DNA from: Multifurca ochricompacta
Lineage: Eukaryota; Basidiomycota; Agaricomycetes; Russulales; Russulaceae
DNA length: 64,000 bases
NCBI GenBank assembly: GCA_022496185.1
Contig: WTXG01000115.1
Location: 52,537-116,536 of the forward strand
Direction of reading: 5' to 3'
Within the stretch, counting starts at the first letter, position 1, and the number at the start of each line of letters is the position of its first letter. Under the pieces are notes generated by a model. That model saw nothing but the letters and a program-made list of their open reading frames with translations. It did no database searches and was not told where the DNA came from. Position numbers and translations under genes: made by a program. Below, piece by piece: positions 34,477 through 46,204 of the stretch.

Positions 34477-35928
34477 TAGTGATTGGCAGGGGTAACCCTG
34501 GGGTATCCTCGTTGGTACCCGTACCCGTACCCGTACCCGTGGTGACGGGTACGGGTAACCCGCGGGTTACCCGCGGGTCACCCGTGAAAACGCGTGCAAG
34601 TTTTTTACTTGCATCGCGCATTTCGGATGACCGGCCCGGGCCTTCCCGGACCAAGACGATACACAACGCGTTCATTTGTGGCTGCTTAAGATCCCTCAAT
34701 GACTCTTGTTTTATGTTTAGAAGATTAAGATAATTTATTATTCCATTTTTATTTTATTATTCTGCTTTCAATTTTATACAAGCACAACTAAAATCCAGTA
34801 TACAGAGATGATTAGATAGGATGTTATAGAACATTGATGAAAAGCCTGTCAGATAACCACACAGAATGCAAAATAATTTGATGAACACATCGCAATTGAC
34901 AGGGGTAACCCCTGGATAATTGTTTTGATACCTGGGTTACCCATAAAATGAAACGCGTGCAAGTTCTTTACTTGCATCGTGCATTTCGGACATCCGGCCC
35001 GGAACATCCCGGTCTAGGAGATATGCACTTGGACACAACGCGTTCATTTATGGCTTCTTAAGATCCCTCAAAAATTCCTGTTTTATGTTCATAAGATTAA
35101 GATAATTTATTATTCTATTTTTATTTTATAATTCTGGTTTCAATTTTATACAAGCGCGACTGTTCTTTGCATTTCTGCACATTTCGGATAAATGGCCCGG
35201 GCCATCCCGGTCAAGGAGATAAGCACTTGGACACAACGCGTTCATTTATGGCTACTCAAGATTCCTCAAAAATTGTTGGTTTATGTTCAGAAGATTAAAT
35301 GGATCCTTTATTTACATTATTATTTTATTATTCTGGTTTCATTTCATACAAGCGTGACTGTCCTAGTCCCTGGATGCACATTTCTGCGCGTTTAAGTCAA
35401 CCTTCCTTAATAGGAAGGAGGACAGACCACCATGCGATGCAATGTAGTCGCTGCCCCATGCAGCTTGTAGACACACGCGGGCCTTGTTTCAATAAAGTAA
35501 TTTGATAATTAGATTATAGAATAGTCTATATTAGTCTAGAGTGTATTTTAGATAGTGCCAGACCGGCAGAATTGGTCGCGCGTTAATAAAACAGATGTAT
35601 CATGGTTTTCAAGAAAGTGGATCACTGATAAGGATTTTATTTTACATCGCACCGTTAATCTGCTTTGATATTTTGTAGGATAATACTAGAACATATTTAA
35701 CACCACCCTGTAGCATACATCAGACGAGATCTTGTATTTTTGTGGCTGCAGATGTGTTTTATCTCGGAAATTCTACTGATCTTGTCAATGCATAATCGGC
35801 GCCTATACCCGCCAAACCCGCCGCGCGGGTACGGGTTTCCACGGGTTGGGAGCCGTATACCCGTACCCGTACCCGGCAAAACCCGCGGCGCTTACCCGCG
35901 CGGGTATGAAACCCCTTGACAATCACTA
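34477..35928. mobile_element. hAT-like 1.45-kb family, copy 4
   Basis: The 1452-bp element has perfect 8-bp duplications GTTGAGTG (34469-34476, 35929-35936). The termini are TAGTGATTGGCAGGGG and CCCCTTGACAATCACTA. It is essentially identical to the inverted copy at 9550-11001. Internal direct repeats lie at about 34604-34790, 34966-35158 and 35170-35362, each containing ACTTGCAT/TTTCGGA, a CCCGGGCC-like palindrome and GCGTTCATTTATGG. Confidence 0.9.
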
Positions 35929-36526
35929 GTTGAGTGGGGACAGGACCCGGCCACAGTGCTAGAAGCACACCAAGTGGACCAAAGTCAGAGAGGGCAAAGG
36001 AAGGGAAGCCAGAGCATCAACAGCATCTGGGTAATGGATGAGGTTCGGAACAAAAGTGCACACCCATTGCCAGAGGCAATGGGGTCCTTCTGGAGATTAT
36101 GAAGAATGAAAAAGGGCAAATAAGCCCCTCTGTATTCCGTGACTAGGGAAACTCTAGGCTGAAGGCACAAGAGGTCAAATCTAGGGTTGTACAAACTGTC
36201 TACAGGGTCTTATATACTGTATGGGGATCTGGTTTGTAGCTAATCAGGAACAGGGTCAGAGTCCTTATCATCCAATAGCAGATAAGATGTCAAATATAGT
36301 CCATGATAAGGATAGGCCTTATCAGAAGCATAATCATGTGGGACAGCCCCACAGGAGTCATATCAGTGTGGGAGGATTCCCACCAGGGTCAGGGGTAAAT
36401 GGGGAAATGACAGGTCCCACAGGAGTCAGGGTGGATGTGGGAATACTCCCACAGGAATCAGAGAAGCGAATGATAGGCCAGATGGGCCATGTGATCAGAG
36501 AGGGGTAAATGATCAGATGAAGATGC

Positions 36527-36626
36527 TGTGATCAGGGTCAGGGATCACATGGTCCAAAGTCACATGGTCAGGGATCACATGGTCAAGGATCACATGGTCA
36601 AGGATCACATGGCCAAGGGTCACATG
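36527..36626 (+). repeat. Short tandem array (TCACATGGTCAAGGA)
   Basis: About five imperfect ~15-bp units of TCACATGGTCAAGGA lie head to tail. It is too short and too regular to be a CRISPR array, and no spacers are present. It lies inside the solo LTR. Confidence 0.75.
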
Positions 36627-37007
36627 ACTGGCAGAGGGTCAAGTACAAGCCAAAGTCGAAGATTAGATTGGCAGGGACAGTGTCAGAGATCCTATGGGTG
36701 TCAGCCACAGGGACAGGGTACAGATACTGGCCAAGACAAAGGCCAAGCATCAGGAGAAGGGGGTTCTACAGCCAACAGCACAGTAGCTGAACTATCAGTG
36801 GGTCAGGTGCAGGTGTCAGGAATGGGGTCCTATGAGTGTCATATCACAGGCATCAGGGTGGGGTCCTGGGCACACAGGCCACAGGCATCTGGGTTCTGGG
36901 GCCAAAGTGGTCAAGGGATGGTGGAATAGGGGAATGGACAGTCAAGTGTGGTGCAAGGGGGAGGTGCAGTGTAAGGGTCAGGAAAAGAGTAGGGTCGTAA
37001 CATCTCA

Positions 37008-37870
37008 ACTATGAAAGGCAGCGTCCTCAACGCTCTTTCCCTTGTTCTACTCTGTTTCCTTTTAATGTCGTCGTTCACTTCCTAGGCTTATCAACTCAGG
37101 AACTCAGGAATCCAATCGTCTCGTTCTTTGCTTTGCCTTGCGTGCTTAGCAACAGGCTCATCATTTTAATTGGTCAATATACTCTGACTTCAAACTCCTT
37201 GCAGAACGGTCAGCCACTGTTACACCAGGTGTGAGTGATAAAGTATGGCCTTTTCTCACCCTCTCTTCCTACTAGTGGGGTCGCTACCTCGTTTTCCAAT
37301 TTCCAGGGCCATTGGATCACCAGAACGCCTTGAACCTTAAACACAGATATGTTCTATTTTCGAGTATTGTGCACATAAACGAAATTGTGATAGCTACAGT
37401 ACGGACTATCTTTTGGCCATTACCTTGGCCCTTACCTTGACTTGACACGCATCATGGTGCACCACCCCTTCTTTTGTCAACACGTCCTGCTCCCTGCTAC
37501 CTCTCCCGCCGTAAGGATGGCTTGGGCGTTGAGCATGAAACCTTCGCCTGGTTGAACTTCTTTATGGATTGTGCCGCCTGCCCATCCATTACCTCTCTGT
37601 CGTCACTTCGTCTTAATTGCCTCTTCATTTCACTTGTCTTTTTTAATCAAATTCACTCTCTACGGCTTGCTTCTTACACTACTGCTTTGGACTCTCAACA
37701 AAAATGTAAAGGTGTCTACAATGCTTGTAGTAGAGCGAGTGAACCAGCAATCTAGTTTTCTCTCTTTATCATTGTGTGCTAAATAACTTCACAATGACGA
37801 CAAGTGCAAGTTCAAATGGAACTAGCAAGCAGCGTATTCACAAGTACAAGCACGGCACACCCTACCTCTC
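37008..37870. repeat. Duplicated 5' flank of CHAT copy 2
   Basis: It aligns closely with 49433-50285 upstream of copy 3. A short frame starting near 37796 (MTTSASSNGTSKQ) is shared with copy 3 (MTSARSNGTSKQ, about 50215) but diverges soon after. It is a possible small upstream ORF, without enough support to call. Confidence 0.55.
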
Positions 37871-38275
37871 TGTCGGAAATGGATCAATATGGCCAGGTCG
37901 GATCAATCGCTAAGTGTGTGATACTAACAAGCGAGTTGTGTGTTGTGCAGTAGCACGCGGACTGCGTTTCACCTTCCTGTGAATAGTTTGATACCTTACT
38001 TGATTAGATGCAATCCTTCTGAATCTTGGTTACTATAAGCACACTCATTTACAGTATTTAAAGGACGCTTTTACTGTACAGTTCACTTCAGTTCTGACCA
38101 TCATAACTGAAGTGAGTATTTTGTTATCTTATCTTTACCTATGTAGCTAACGCGTACTAGTTACAACTACCATTCTAGGTAAAGACTAATATATTGTCAG
38201 TTCTGACCATCATAACTGAATTACAACTACCATTCTAGGTAGTTTGGATTATTTAACCTCAGGCTGCGTTCATTA
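37871..38275 (+). mobile_element. Solo LTR of the Copia A family
   Basis: The 405 bp resemble the 410-bp LTR of element A (TGTCGGAAATGGATC at the start, TTAACCTCAGGCTGCG near the end). CTCTC duplications flank it (37866-37870, 38276-38280). Unit 3 has the uninterrupted sequence. It ends 131 bp before the TATA box of CHAT copy 2, so it could affect expression. Confidence 0.75.
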
Positions 38276-38406
38276 CTCTCTCCTTTTGGGGATACACTTT
38301 GCCTCACGCTCACCGCAAGCTCAAAGTCAAGCAAACGGTTCCGGGTTGACGGGCCGGGGAACAGCCGCCCTCCGTTGCCTCATTGCCTCGTTTTGTCCTC
38401 ATGCTC

Positions 38407-38413
38407 TATAAAA
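38407..38413 (+). promoter_or_regulatory. TATA box of CHAT copy 2
   Basis: TATAAAA lies 127 bases before the ATG at 38534, with the conserved neighbourhood CTCATGCTCTATAAAACATG as in copy 1. Confidence 0.6.
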
Positions 38414-38533
38414 CATGTATTCTGGTGTGGTCTTTGCCGTTCTCCGGCACCCGCAACCATTTTCGCCATTTACTCTCTCAACTCATTGCCAGAGGACCCA
38501 CAGTTATCGTGATTCTTGTGCATTGAATAAACC

Positions 38534-41500
38534 ATGGCCCGAGAATGTAAGTGCACAAGATAGTCACCTCGTTCCCGAGCATATGCCCTTCTATCATCAG
38601 TAATTCATTTTTTCTTATTTGCAGTCTCCATTATGGAACTCGACCAAATCATCACTTCTCATCAGCGTGCTCTCTCAAGGATCCCCCGATCTCATCCTCT
38701 TTACACTGCCTGCATCCACCTTCTGGCTAAATCACGATTCAAACGCTATGAGCTATCAGAACAGAAGGAAGATCTTGACAAATCTATTGTTCATTACACC
38801 GAAGCGATCTTTCTTCCACCTTCATGGGGATTCTACCTAAACGTGGTTCAAGTCTTCTTTCAACTTGTAATTTCCCTTCTTCGTCGTTCCAATGAATTCG
38901 AGCAACCTGAAGATGTCAAGTGTGCGGTTGAATACCTTCGTTATCTCCGAGGACTACCCCTTGATATTTTTGAGGTCCCGCGCAATGTCGTCACAACATC
39001 GCTTGTTCGGGCGTTGGATATTCAAGTTGAGCTGGAAGTGGATGGGACGGGCGATATTGAGGAGATGGTGATCCTCTGCCAAGAACTTCTCGCCTGCCAC
39101 AGCTCAGAAAATGGTCCAACTGGTGCTATTTTCGCCTTGATCAACACCATTTTATGCAAATTTTGTCAAGGGAAGCAAGTAGAGCCGTTAGATGGAGTCA
39201 TTAAATACCTTCGGGACGCGCTGAAGACATCCCCGCCAGGCTCTCATGTAGTTCTTCACGGACTGGCTGCTTCCCTCTCAATTCGATACATGACAAATTA
39301 TTCAAAGGACGATTACGATGAGGCAATGACCCTCCTAGAAAGTGTCATTGCCTCAAGTCCTCTTCCGGATGATCAGATTCGGGCTTCGGTATTTGCCGCG
39401 ATTCTTGCGACCGTTCGGGCTGGCATCTATCCAAACCCAAAATATTTAGAGGAGGCGACTTCCCGTTTTCGTACCTTAATCGGCTCTTCTTCCCTTGACA
39501 ATGACAATCGGTATGGAGTTACCCATGAGATGGCACGCCTCGCTAAGGAGCGCTTCGAGAACTTCGGTCTCACAGAAGCCCTTCAAGAATCACATTCATA
39601 TACGTCCGAAATGGTCAGCCTTGCCTCATCGTCCTCAGCTCACGTCATATCTCAAGAACGAATTGACGAAGTTCATGCTGTTCGGGCAACGTATCCGATG
39701 AAGGTGGTAGAGGAGAAAATTCAAAGTCTTCGGAAACTGATCTCCAAGACCCTGCCAAGGTCCTCCGAGCGCAACGCGTACCTCCAACGTCTTGCAAAAT
39801 GGTATACAACCAAGTTCTCTCGTACCAACGATATAAAGGACCTTGAAGAGGTGATCAAGTGCCGCCGGGTACTACTTGCATCAGCTGACACGAGTCATCC
39901 ATTTGGATTCCAACCGGCATTCTATTTGGGCTTTGACCTCTACATGGCATTTAAGTGTTCGAATAAAATGGAGTACCTTGACGAGTCTATCACCGTGCTT
40001 TGTGGTGTTCTCGAAATGCAAAGCGCCCGGGGATACCACTTCTTTGTAATCCAACAACTTTATAAGTCTTTATCCCAACGCTTCAGGTTGCTTGGTCGAA
40101 GACAGGATTTGGATGAAATCATTGAGCTATTTCGTTTGGGTGTCAATGACAAATTAACAAAGGTATCTGACCGATTTGCTTTGTCATGCGACTGGGCATC
40201 CACTGCGCGATCAGCCAGGCACCCATCCGTCTCTGATGCATACCAAAAGGCCATGTCATTAATACAGACCTCATTTGTCTCCGCGCCGACCTTACAAGTA
40301 CAGCATTCTCGACTCGTCGCAATGCGAGGGGTCGGTGACAAGATGCCACTGGACTACGCGTCTTACCAGATCGAAATGGGTCAATTCACTCAGGCTATTG
40401 AGACTCTAGAACGAGGGAGGGCCTTACTATGGTCTGAAATGCGTGGTCTTCGCAATTCCATGGATCATCTTTCTCGATTTAATTCACCTTTAGCGACGAA
40501 ACTTGCAGCAATTAATCAGGATCTCGAGTCACTCACCATGTCTGTCACGCCGAGTGGGACTATAGGGATCAGCGATGCTGGATCACAGGTTGATGATGGG
40601 ATGGACCCATTCGGTCGTCTGGTGGTCAAGCAACAGAAGCTTCTGGAGGAGCGGGATATGCTCGTGTCACAGATCCAAGAATTACCAGGGTTCGGAGACT
40701 TTCTGAAGACACCGTCGTTCGAAAATATTCGTTCTGCCGCTTCACATGGGCCAGTCATTATTATCAACCATAACGAGTGGCGTTCCGATATCCTCATACT
40801 CTTTCAAGACTCTCCCCCTTCCCTTATCCCTACAACTGATGATTTCTATGACCGTGCAAATAAACTAAGAGATCGCCTAGTGGTCGCACGAAAGGAGGGT
40901 CTCGACTCGGAGAGATACGGGCGCGCTTTACGTTCTGTGCTCGAGGGTCTTTATAACCTCATCGGCAGACCAGTCATCGACAGGTTACGCGCTTTGGGCG
41001 TACCAGAACAATCACGAATCTGGTGGTGTCCGACCTCTGTTTTCTGCTCTCTTCCACTTCATGCGATGGGCCCGATCCCATCAGATGACGGTGTCAAACG
41101 ATACTTTTCAGATCTATATATCCCTTCATATACACCCACACTCTCTGCACTCATCGAGTCTCGCAAACCTAGTCCAAAAACATCTTACCAACCTTCATTA
41201 CTCCTTGTGGCTAATCCAGATGAATCCTTACCAGGCGCTTTTGGAGAGATGGAAATCATACAGTCTCTCAATTTGCGGCTGCCGGTGACCACCCTCTGTG
41301 GGAAGAATGCGACACCGGCTGGTGTGGTGGAAGGACTACGACATCACGGATTGGTACATTTCGTGTGTCATGGAAAACTCGAGACTGGGAAACCATTCGA
41401 TGCATCATTCAAGCTGATCGATAATAAGCGCCTTACTCTACTCGACATCGTACGCTCTCGACTGCCTGCTGCTGAATTTGCGTTCCTTGCTGCATGTCAC

Positions 41501-41788
41501 ACTGCGGAATTGACAGATGACAGTATTGCTGACGAGGCACTTCATCTTACCGCGGCAGTGCAATACTGTGGATTTCGAAGTGCGGTCGGGACGATGTGGG
41601 AGATGGCGGATGTAGATGGAAGTGAAATTGCAGAGAATTTCTACAAGTCGATGTTCTCAAGGAATGAAGAAGGGGTACCTTATCACTTGAGGTCTGCGAG
41701 GGCGCTTCGTGATGCGACGCGGAAGATGAGAAGAAAGAAGGGGATGACTCTGGAGCGGTGGGTGAACTTTGTTCATTATGGTGCGTGA
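38534..41788 (+). CDS. TPR-CHAT protein copy 2 (intact)
   Basis: The gene has a 13-nt exon at ATG 38534, a 78-nt intron (38547-38624), then one open exon to 41788, for about 1058 residues in all. The N-terminal ~600 residues are TPR-like repeats (DLDKSIVHYTEAI, YDEAMTLLESVI, DLEEVIKCRRVL, YLDESITVLCGVL, DLDEIIELFRLGV), an expected protein-binding scaffold. A linker with an ETLERGRALLWSEMRGL helix follows. The CHAT domain runs from about residue 710 to the end. The predicted catalytic His is in HFVCHG (codon 41369) and the Cys in AACHTAEL (codon 41495), the dyad of caspase-like CHAT peptidases. No signal peptide or membrane segment is seen. The substrate is unknown. It is the only undamaged copy of the three, and a role in regulated proteolysis or cell death is inferred from the family. 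Confidence 0.93.
38547..38624 (+). other. Intron 1 of CHAT copy 2
   Basis: Donor GTAAGT, acceptor TTTGCAG. It splits the fifth codon (GAA T|TC), as in copy 1. Confidence 0.75.
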
Positions 41789-41981
41789 TGGAGGAAAGCT
41801 TTCGCTAGTGGTTAGTATCTTAATAACGTTTGGGTAAGAGCCTTCGGCCTCACCTATTCACATCGTATGTCAAGAAATCTGTATAGATGCTCTTTTGTTC
41901 GATAGTATATCACTTCGTGGTATTATTTATTTTTTTGGCATCACCCGTGGGATTTGTTTGATAAATATCTAGTTTGGGTAT

Positions 41982-42731
41982 TGTCCTGGATGCACATCTG
42001 TCCTGGATGCACATTTTTGGCATCCCGGACCGCTTGAAAGCCACCCAGAGGGCTATATAACGCGTGCGTCTTGTAAAGTCGACCTTCTTAAACTTAGATA
42101 AGATAAGAGGGAGTCCGGACCGTTCTGACCCAGTCCACGCGATGCCAAGTAGTCGCTGCCCTACGCAGCAATGGACACTGATAGACACACACGGCCATTG
42201 TTTGAGTGATACAATTTGATGATTTGATTATAGAGTGATCCAAAGTAGTCTAGTATGTATTTTAGATAATACCAGACAGGCGGAAAGGATCGCGCATTGG
42301 TAAATAAGATATGTCAGGGTACTTAGAAGAGTGGGCCACTGATAACTAATTAGATTTACATCACGCTCGATCGGCTTTGGTATTTCATAGGATAGTACTA
42401 AGACATATTTAAAGACACCCTGTAGCACGCTGCAGACCCCATCTTGTCCTCTTGGGGCTGTAGGTGCACTTTATCACTTTATCTTTGAATTTACTTAGGC
42501 CCAACTGATCTTGTCCTCTTGGGGCTGTAGGCTCTTAGCAAAGTTCAATATAGGTCTATTCTTGCTGCATAAGCAAGGCAGAGTCCTCTGACTGCTCCAA
42601 GCCTTACGCATGCATTAATCTCCGCATTCTGGGCAGCTTCTGACTAGGATTTTATCACCTCTGAGTTTACTATGACTTTTACATCTTATCTAATCTAACA
42701 CTCCAAGCGTGGGATAGAAGCACCCGTTACA
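41982..42731 (-). repeat. LTR-like repeat at the 3' break of unit 2
   Basis: On the minus strand it starts TGTAACGGGTGCTTC and ends CATCCAGGACA, related to 8136-8646 and about 32689-33410. The final 17 bases are tandemly duplicated (41982-42015). Unit homology with copy 1 stops exactly at its left edge (GGGTAT). No flanking duplication was found, so it may mark a recombination breakpoint instead of a simple insertion. Confidence 0.55.
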
Positions 42732-42900
42732 CCTGGGTCCATGGCTAGTGAACACAAGAGCTCAAGACTGGAGTCTTTTGAGCTGAGCCCTTATTGAATT
42801 TAAGCATTCTGAAGCAATGTCATAGAGAGGAATGTTGTAGAATAAAAAGAGGAAATGTTGACGACATTGTCCGGTTGAGAATCAAGAAGGGGCTCGAATA

Positions 42901-44326
42901 TAGGGCTGTGCGCCGTCTGTTTGATGGTGAAGGATGGGTACGGCTGACCCGTACACCTTCCGTTTTTGGTACTCACCGGATCGCTGATGGTACGGTACAG
43001 GTACGGTACGGCTGTTTTATGGTATACGGTAGTAGACGGTATTACTAGAGAAAATAAAGTTGACCAGGGTAGCATGAGCAAGAAGCTTAGAGTGATAAAG
43101 CAATGAATAGGTGTATTCTTATGGCTATTCTACACCTTTTTATGTAGTTTATGAGTACAATACCCAGCAATCTACTTTACCAGCCATAATCTGAAACTCA
43201 TAGAGGGACTTCAAGCATTGCATTTGCTTCTGTGAGTGTGATTGGTGTAAACAGGGCATACTGGAACATGAACTCCCTCAATAAATGTAATTGTAGGTAC
43301 ATTATCACAAAAGAGACATCAGAGAAACAATACCAAAACATGCCCCAAAAAGGGGCATCCCAAAAACTATATTTGGGCTTGCACAAGGCAACTCCTAAAG
43401 CCAAGTGTGGTAAATGTGAGCATACCTCCAACTGGACTCTGGCAGACCAAAATTCAATTACAATAAGGCAAAAATCAAATATATAGACTAATAGACAGCT
43501 CAATGACCCAGTGCAGTATCAGCTTGTGTGTGTGCAAGATGCAACTGCTTCTTTTTTTTTTTTTTTTGAATCGAGTTTCATTGACACGCTTGCAAGGCCT
43601 TGCCCAAGTTGTGTGGCTATCTAGTACAAAAGGTCCCTAGTAGCTACTGTAAATGTATTAGGGCGGCACCCATTGAAAAAACCCCACAGGGAAAAGTAAA
43701 GGTAATGGAGTTGATCGGGTGAGGCAAGGTTCGACTGCTGCAACTGCTTCTTGTCAGGCAACAGAGGGAGATTGTGCCCCATCCACTAGATTAGATGGGC
43801 CAGTTGCAACTGGGACCGGAGACCGGACAGCCGGGCTCCTGGGTGGACTCGATCTTATGATTATGATAAGATAATTGATTCAGAGACATTGCACGCACAA
43901 CACATTCCTTCTGTCTTGTCACATTTAAATAACTATATTTATTCTACTTATTGTCATGCTCCTCTGAACAGTATAAAATGTTGCTACTCTGTATGCATTC
44001 ACTTCAGTTTTGACCACATAAACTGAAGTGAGTATTAGTTAGTTTATCTTATCTCTTATCTTTACCATATTTAGCTAACACTTATCTACTATCTAAATAG
44101 GTAAAGATACTATAGTGGGGGAGTTTTGGTAGCTTAATGACAAGATTAAAGCCCTGCCGTCCATGCCGTCTAATGCCGTCTACGGCCGTTTTTTGACGGG
44201 TTCGGACGGCGTTTTCCGTACCCGTAACCATCTGTCTCGATGATTGACTTGAGCTGGTACAGTACGGGTACGGCACCGTACTATGGCACCATCATACCAT
44301 AAGCTACGGGTACAGCGTGCAGCCTA
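42901..44326. mobile_element. hAT-like element, TAGGGCTG family, copy 2
   Basis: The 1426-bp element has 8-bp duplications CTCGAATA (42893-42900, 44327-44334) and ends TAGGGCTGTGCGCCG / GCGTGCAGCCTA. It shares subterminal ACGGTA-rich blocks and the interior near 43860-44110 with 31887-34185. A LINE tail (43554-43738) is inserted. No transposase is present. Confidence 0.85.
43554..43738 (-). mobile_element. Short LINE 3' tail insertion
   Basis: A poly(T) run followed by a GAATCGAGTTT block resembles the 3' end of the LINE at 20830. It is flanked by 14-bp duplications TGCAACTGCTTCTT (43540-43553, 43739-43752). Only about 185 bp were copied, a typical 5' truncation. An alternative is a SINE sharing the LINE tail. 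Confidence 0.75.
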
Positions 44327-45102
44327 CTCGAATACAAGCGAAGGAAAAGAAGCAAATGAATAATGTTATCATACACAAAATGATCATTATAAGGGTTATC
44401 AGCCAGCTATTCATAACAACGAGGATGATAGTTGGTTGGATGAGCCGAATCTTGAGACGTTCCATCCTGATCATTTTCTCGAGGTCTCACCAACCATTGA
44501 TCTGTCATCTTGGTGTCTTGCAGCAGCTCTTTCTGATGAACCATCAAGTGACACTTCTGTGGCTGCTCCTAACCCTCCAGAAGGGAGAGCCCCTAGACAA
44601 CGACTTCTCGATGGAATTATAAAATTTTCATTGAAAACATCACATGAAAGTATCACGTGGAACTTCTTACTGGTAAATTACCAGTAAATTATTGGCCTCA
44701 AATATTTTCCGCAACCCTAGTGCTGGGTGAATTGCATTCAGTGACCGTGTGAGTTCGAAGCGGAGAGAGGTTCTGGAAGAGAGAAAAGGAGAGAGTAGTG
44801 ATTGGCAGGGGTAACCCTGGGGTATCCTTGTTGGTACCCATACCCGTACCCGTACCCATAGTGATGGGTACGGGTAACCCACGGGTTACCCGCAGGTCAC
44901 CTGTGAAAAAGCGTGCAAGTTCTTTACTTGTATCGTGCATTTCGGATACCCGGCCCGGGACTTCCCGGACCAAGAAGATACACAATGTGTTCATTTGTGG
45001 CTGCTTAAGATCCCTCAATGACTCTTATTCTATGTTCAGAAGATTAAGATAATTCATTATTCCATTTTTATTTTATTATTCTGCTTTCAATTTTATACAA
45101 GC

Positions 45103-46204
45103 TGTAACGGGTGAAGCTCCATGTACGATTAGTAACCAAGAAGGGCAAAGGTATGGTGACCTAAGTTGTTGGGCGTACCGCGGAGGCAAACGTCACGCGT
45201 CAAGCAATGACCAGGAACTGTGTCACCTGCTGTGGTTTATGCAACCACGATGACGGCATTCTGAAACTGGAAGAAGCTGCAGCCCCAAGTGCTGCTTTCT
45301 TATTGGTGTGCCTATCCCTTAGCACCTCAGGGTGTGTCTAACCCTAACACATCAGGGGACCTTATCCAGCCACTGTCAACACCGTAGGTAAGGTATTCTA
45401 CGACCGTCCTACACTCTGGTGATGACTTGGTGACCTTCTGTTCATGGGGAGCCTCGTATAACTGGAAGAAGCTGCAGCCCCAAGAGGACAAGATCCAGAG
45501 GATCGAGTCACACAGGGAGGCAGTATACCATTAGCACTATATATCAAACTCGTGTAGACAGTTACTCACCTGCAGCCCCAAGAGGACAAGATGGGGGCTA
45601 CAGGCTGTTACAGAGGGTCTTATATACATTTCTCAGTGTAACGAGGTAAGCAGTAGGTGTAAGCAAGAATCAGCAAGTATCAGTCAGCTGTATTGCTGAC
45701 TGAGCCTTATCTTTGTGATTCGTAAGCTGCTTTACTCTGCTGACTGATCATGCTTCACAATGTGATGTCATAATGACGTCATTGTGGAGTAGATAACTGA
45801 TATGTAGTCTAGCCCTTAGGTCTGGAACACGTCTATCTACTGATACATATGATTCTGTGCTAAAATTGGCCATGGCCCAACCTGGGCCCTTATCTAGAGC
45901 TCCACTTACCTAGAACCTTCTAGGCTGGACTTCTCTTATCTTGATAACAGCTCCACTTGGTCTAGAACCGTCTAGACTGTGGGGCCTTGCCTATTGTGGT
46001 AAACACAATAGAGGATCGACTTGTTATTGTTGAGTGGCTCTTGTGCTGACTAAGCAGCATGTGACTATTACATGTGACTCGGTCACATGATCCATGTCAC
46101 GACTACATTCCCATGATCACGTGTTGAGACTGCTGGGTAATCTTCCCACAGTCATGTGATCCAAAAGGGAGAAAAATAAAGGAAAATAAAGTAGAGCCGT
46201 GACA
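45103..46204. mobile_element. Solo LTR, 1.1 kb
   Basis: It starts TGTAACGGGTG and ends GAGCCGTGACA, with CAAGC duplications (45098-45102, 46205-46209). Internal copies of CTGCAGCCCCAAGAGGACAA are seen. No coding sequence. Confidence 0.8.

Larger units (their letters stand above)
34231..37002. mobile_element. Solo LTR, about 1.3 kb, carrying a hAT-like element
   Basis: The element starts TGTAACGCTC and ends GGGTCGTAACA, with TCTCA duplications (34226-34230, 37003-37007). Unit 3 shows the empty site at about 49430. Net length is about 1312 bp after removing 34477-35928. No ORF is supported. The right half is rich in GGTCA-type words and holds a short tandem array at 36540-36615. Confidence 0.8.
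42732..44690 (+). pseudogene. Unknown ORF remnant split by a hAT-like element
   Basis: Around 42840-42900 a frame reads RGNVDDIVRLRIKKGLEY. Across the insertion it continues in-frame for a few residues (KRRKRSK) to a stop. From 44420 another frame reads acidic sequence (EDDSWLDEPNLETFHPDHF, then LSSWCLAAALSDEP) ending at 44687 with PRQRLLDGIIKF. I do not recognise the family. It may be part of a larger mobile-element protein. Confidence 0.3.

Noticed and set aside
34495..34590. GGGTAC/GTACCC arrays as telomeric repeats
   Set aside because: They occur at both ends of each 1.45-kb transposable element, and basidiomycete telomeres are normally TTAGGG-type.
36527..36626. Possible CRISPR-like array of TCACATGGTCAAGGA units
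   Set aside because: Units are directly abutting with no unique spacers, and the context is a eukaryotic LTR.
36221..36929. ORFs rich in HMVKDHMV and similar repeats
   Set aside because: They are produced by the short tandem array inside a solo LTR, with no start context or conservation.
38534..41788. Link of the TPR-CHAT protein to the bacterial CRISPR-associated CHAT protease (Craspase)
   Set aside because: Only the broad TPR-CHAT fold is shared. No CRISPR component or bacterial context exists here.
43232..43486. 84-residue ORF inside the TAGGGCTG element
   Set aside because: No recognisable domain, absent from the sister element, and probably a chance frame.
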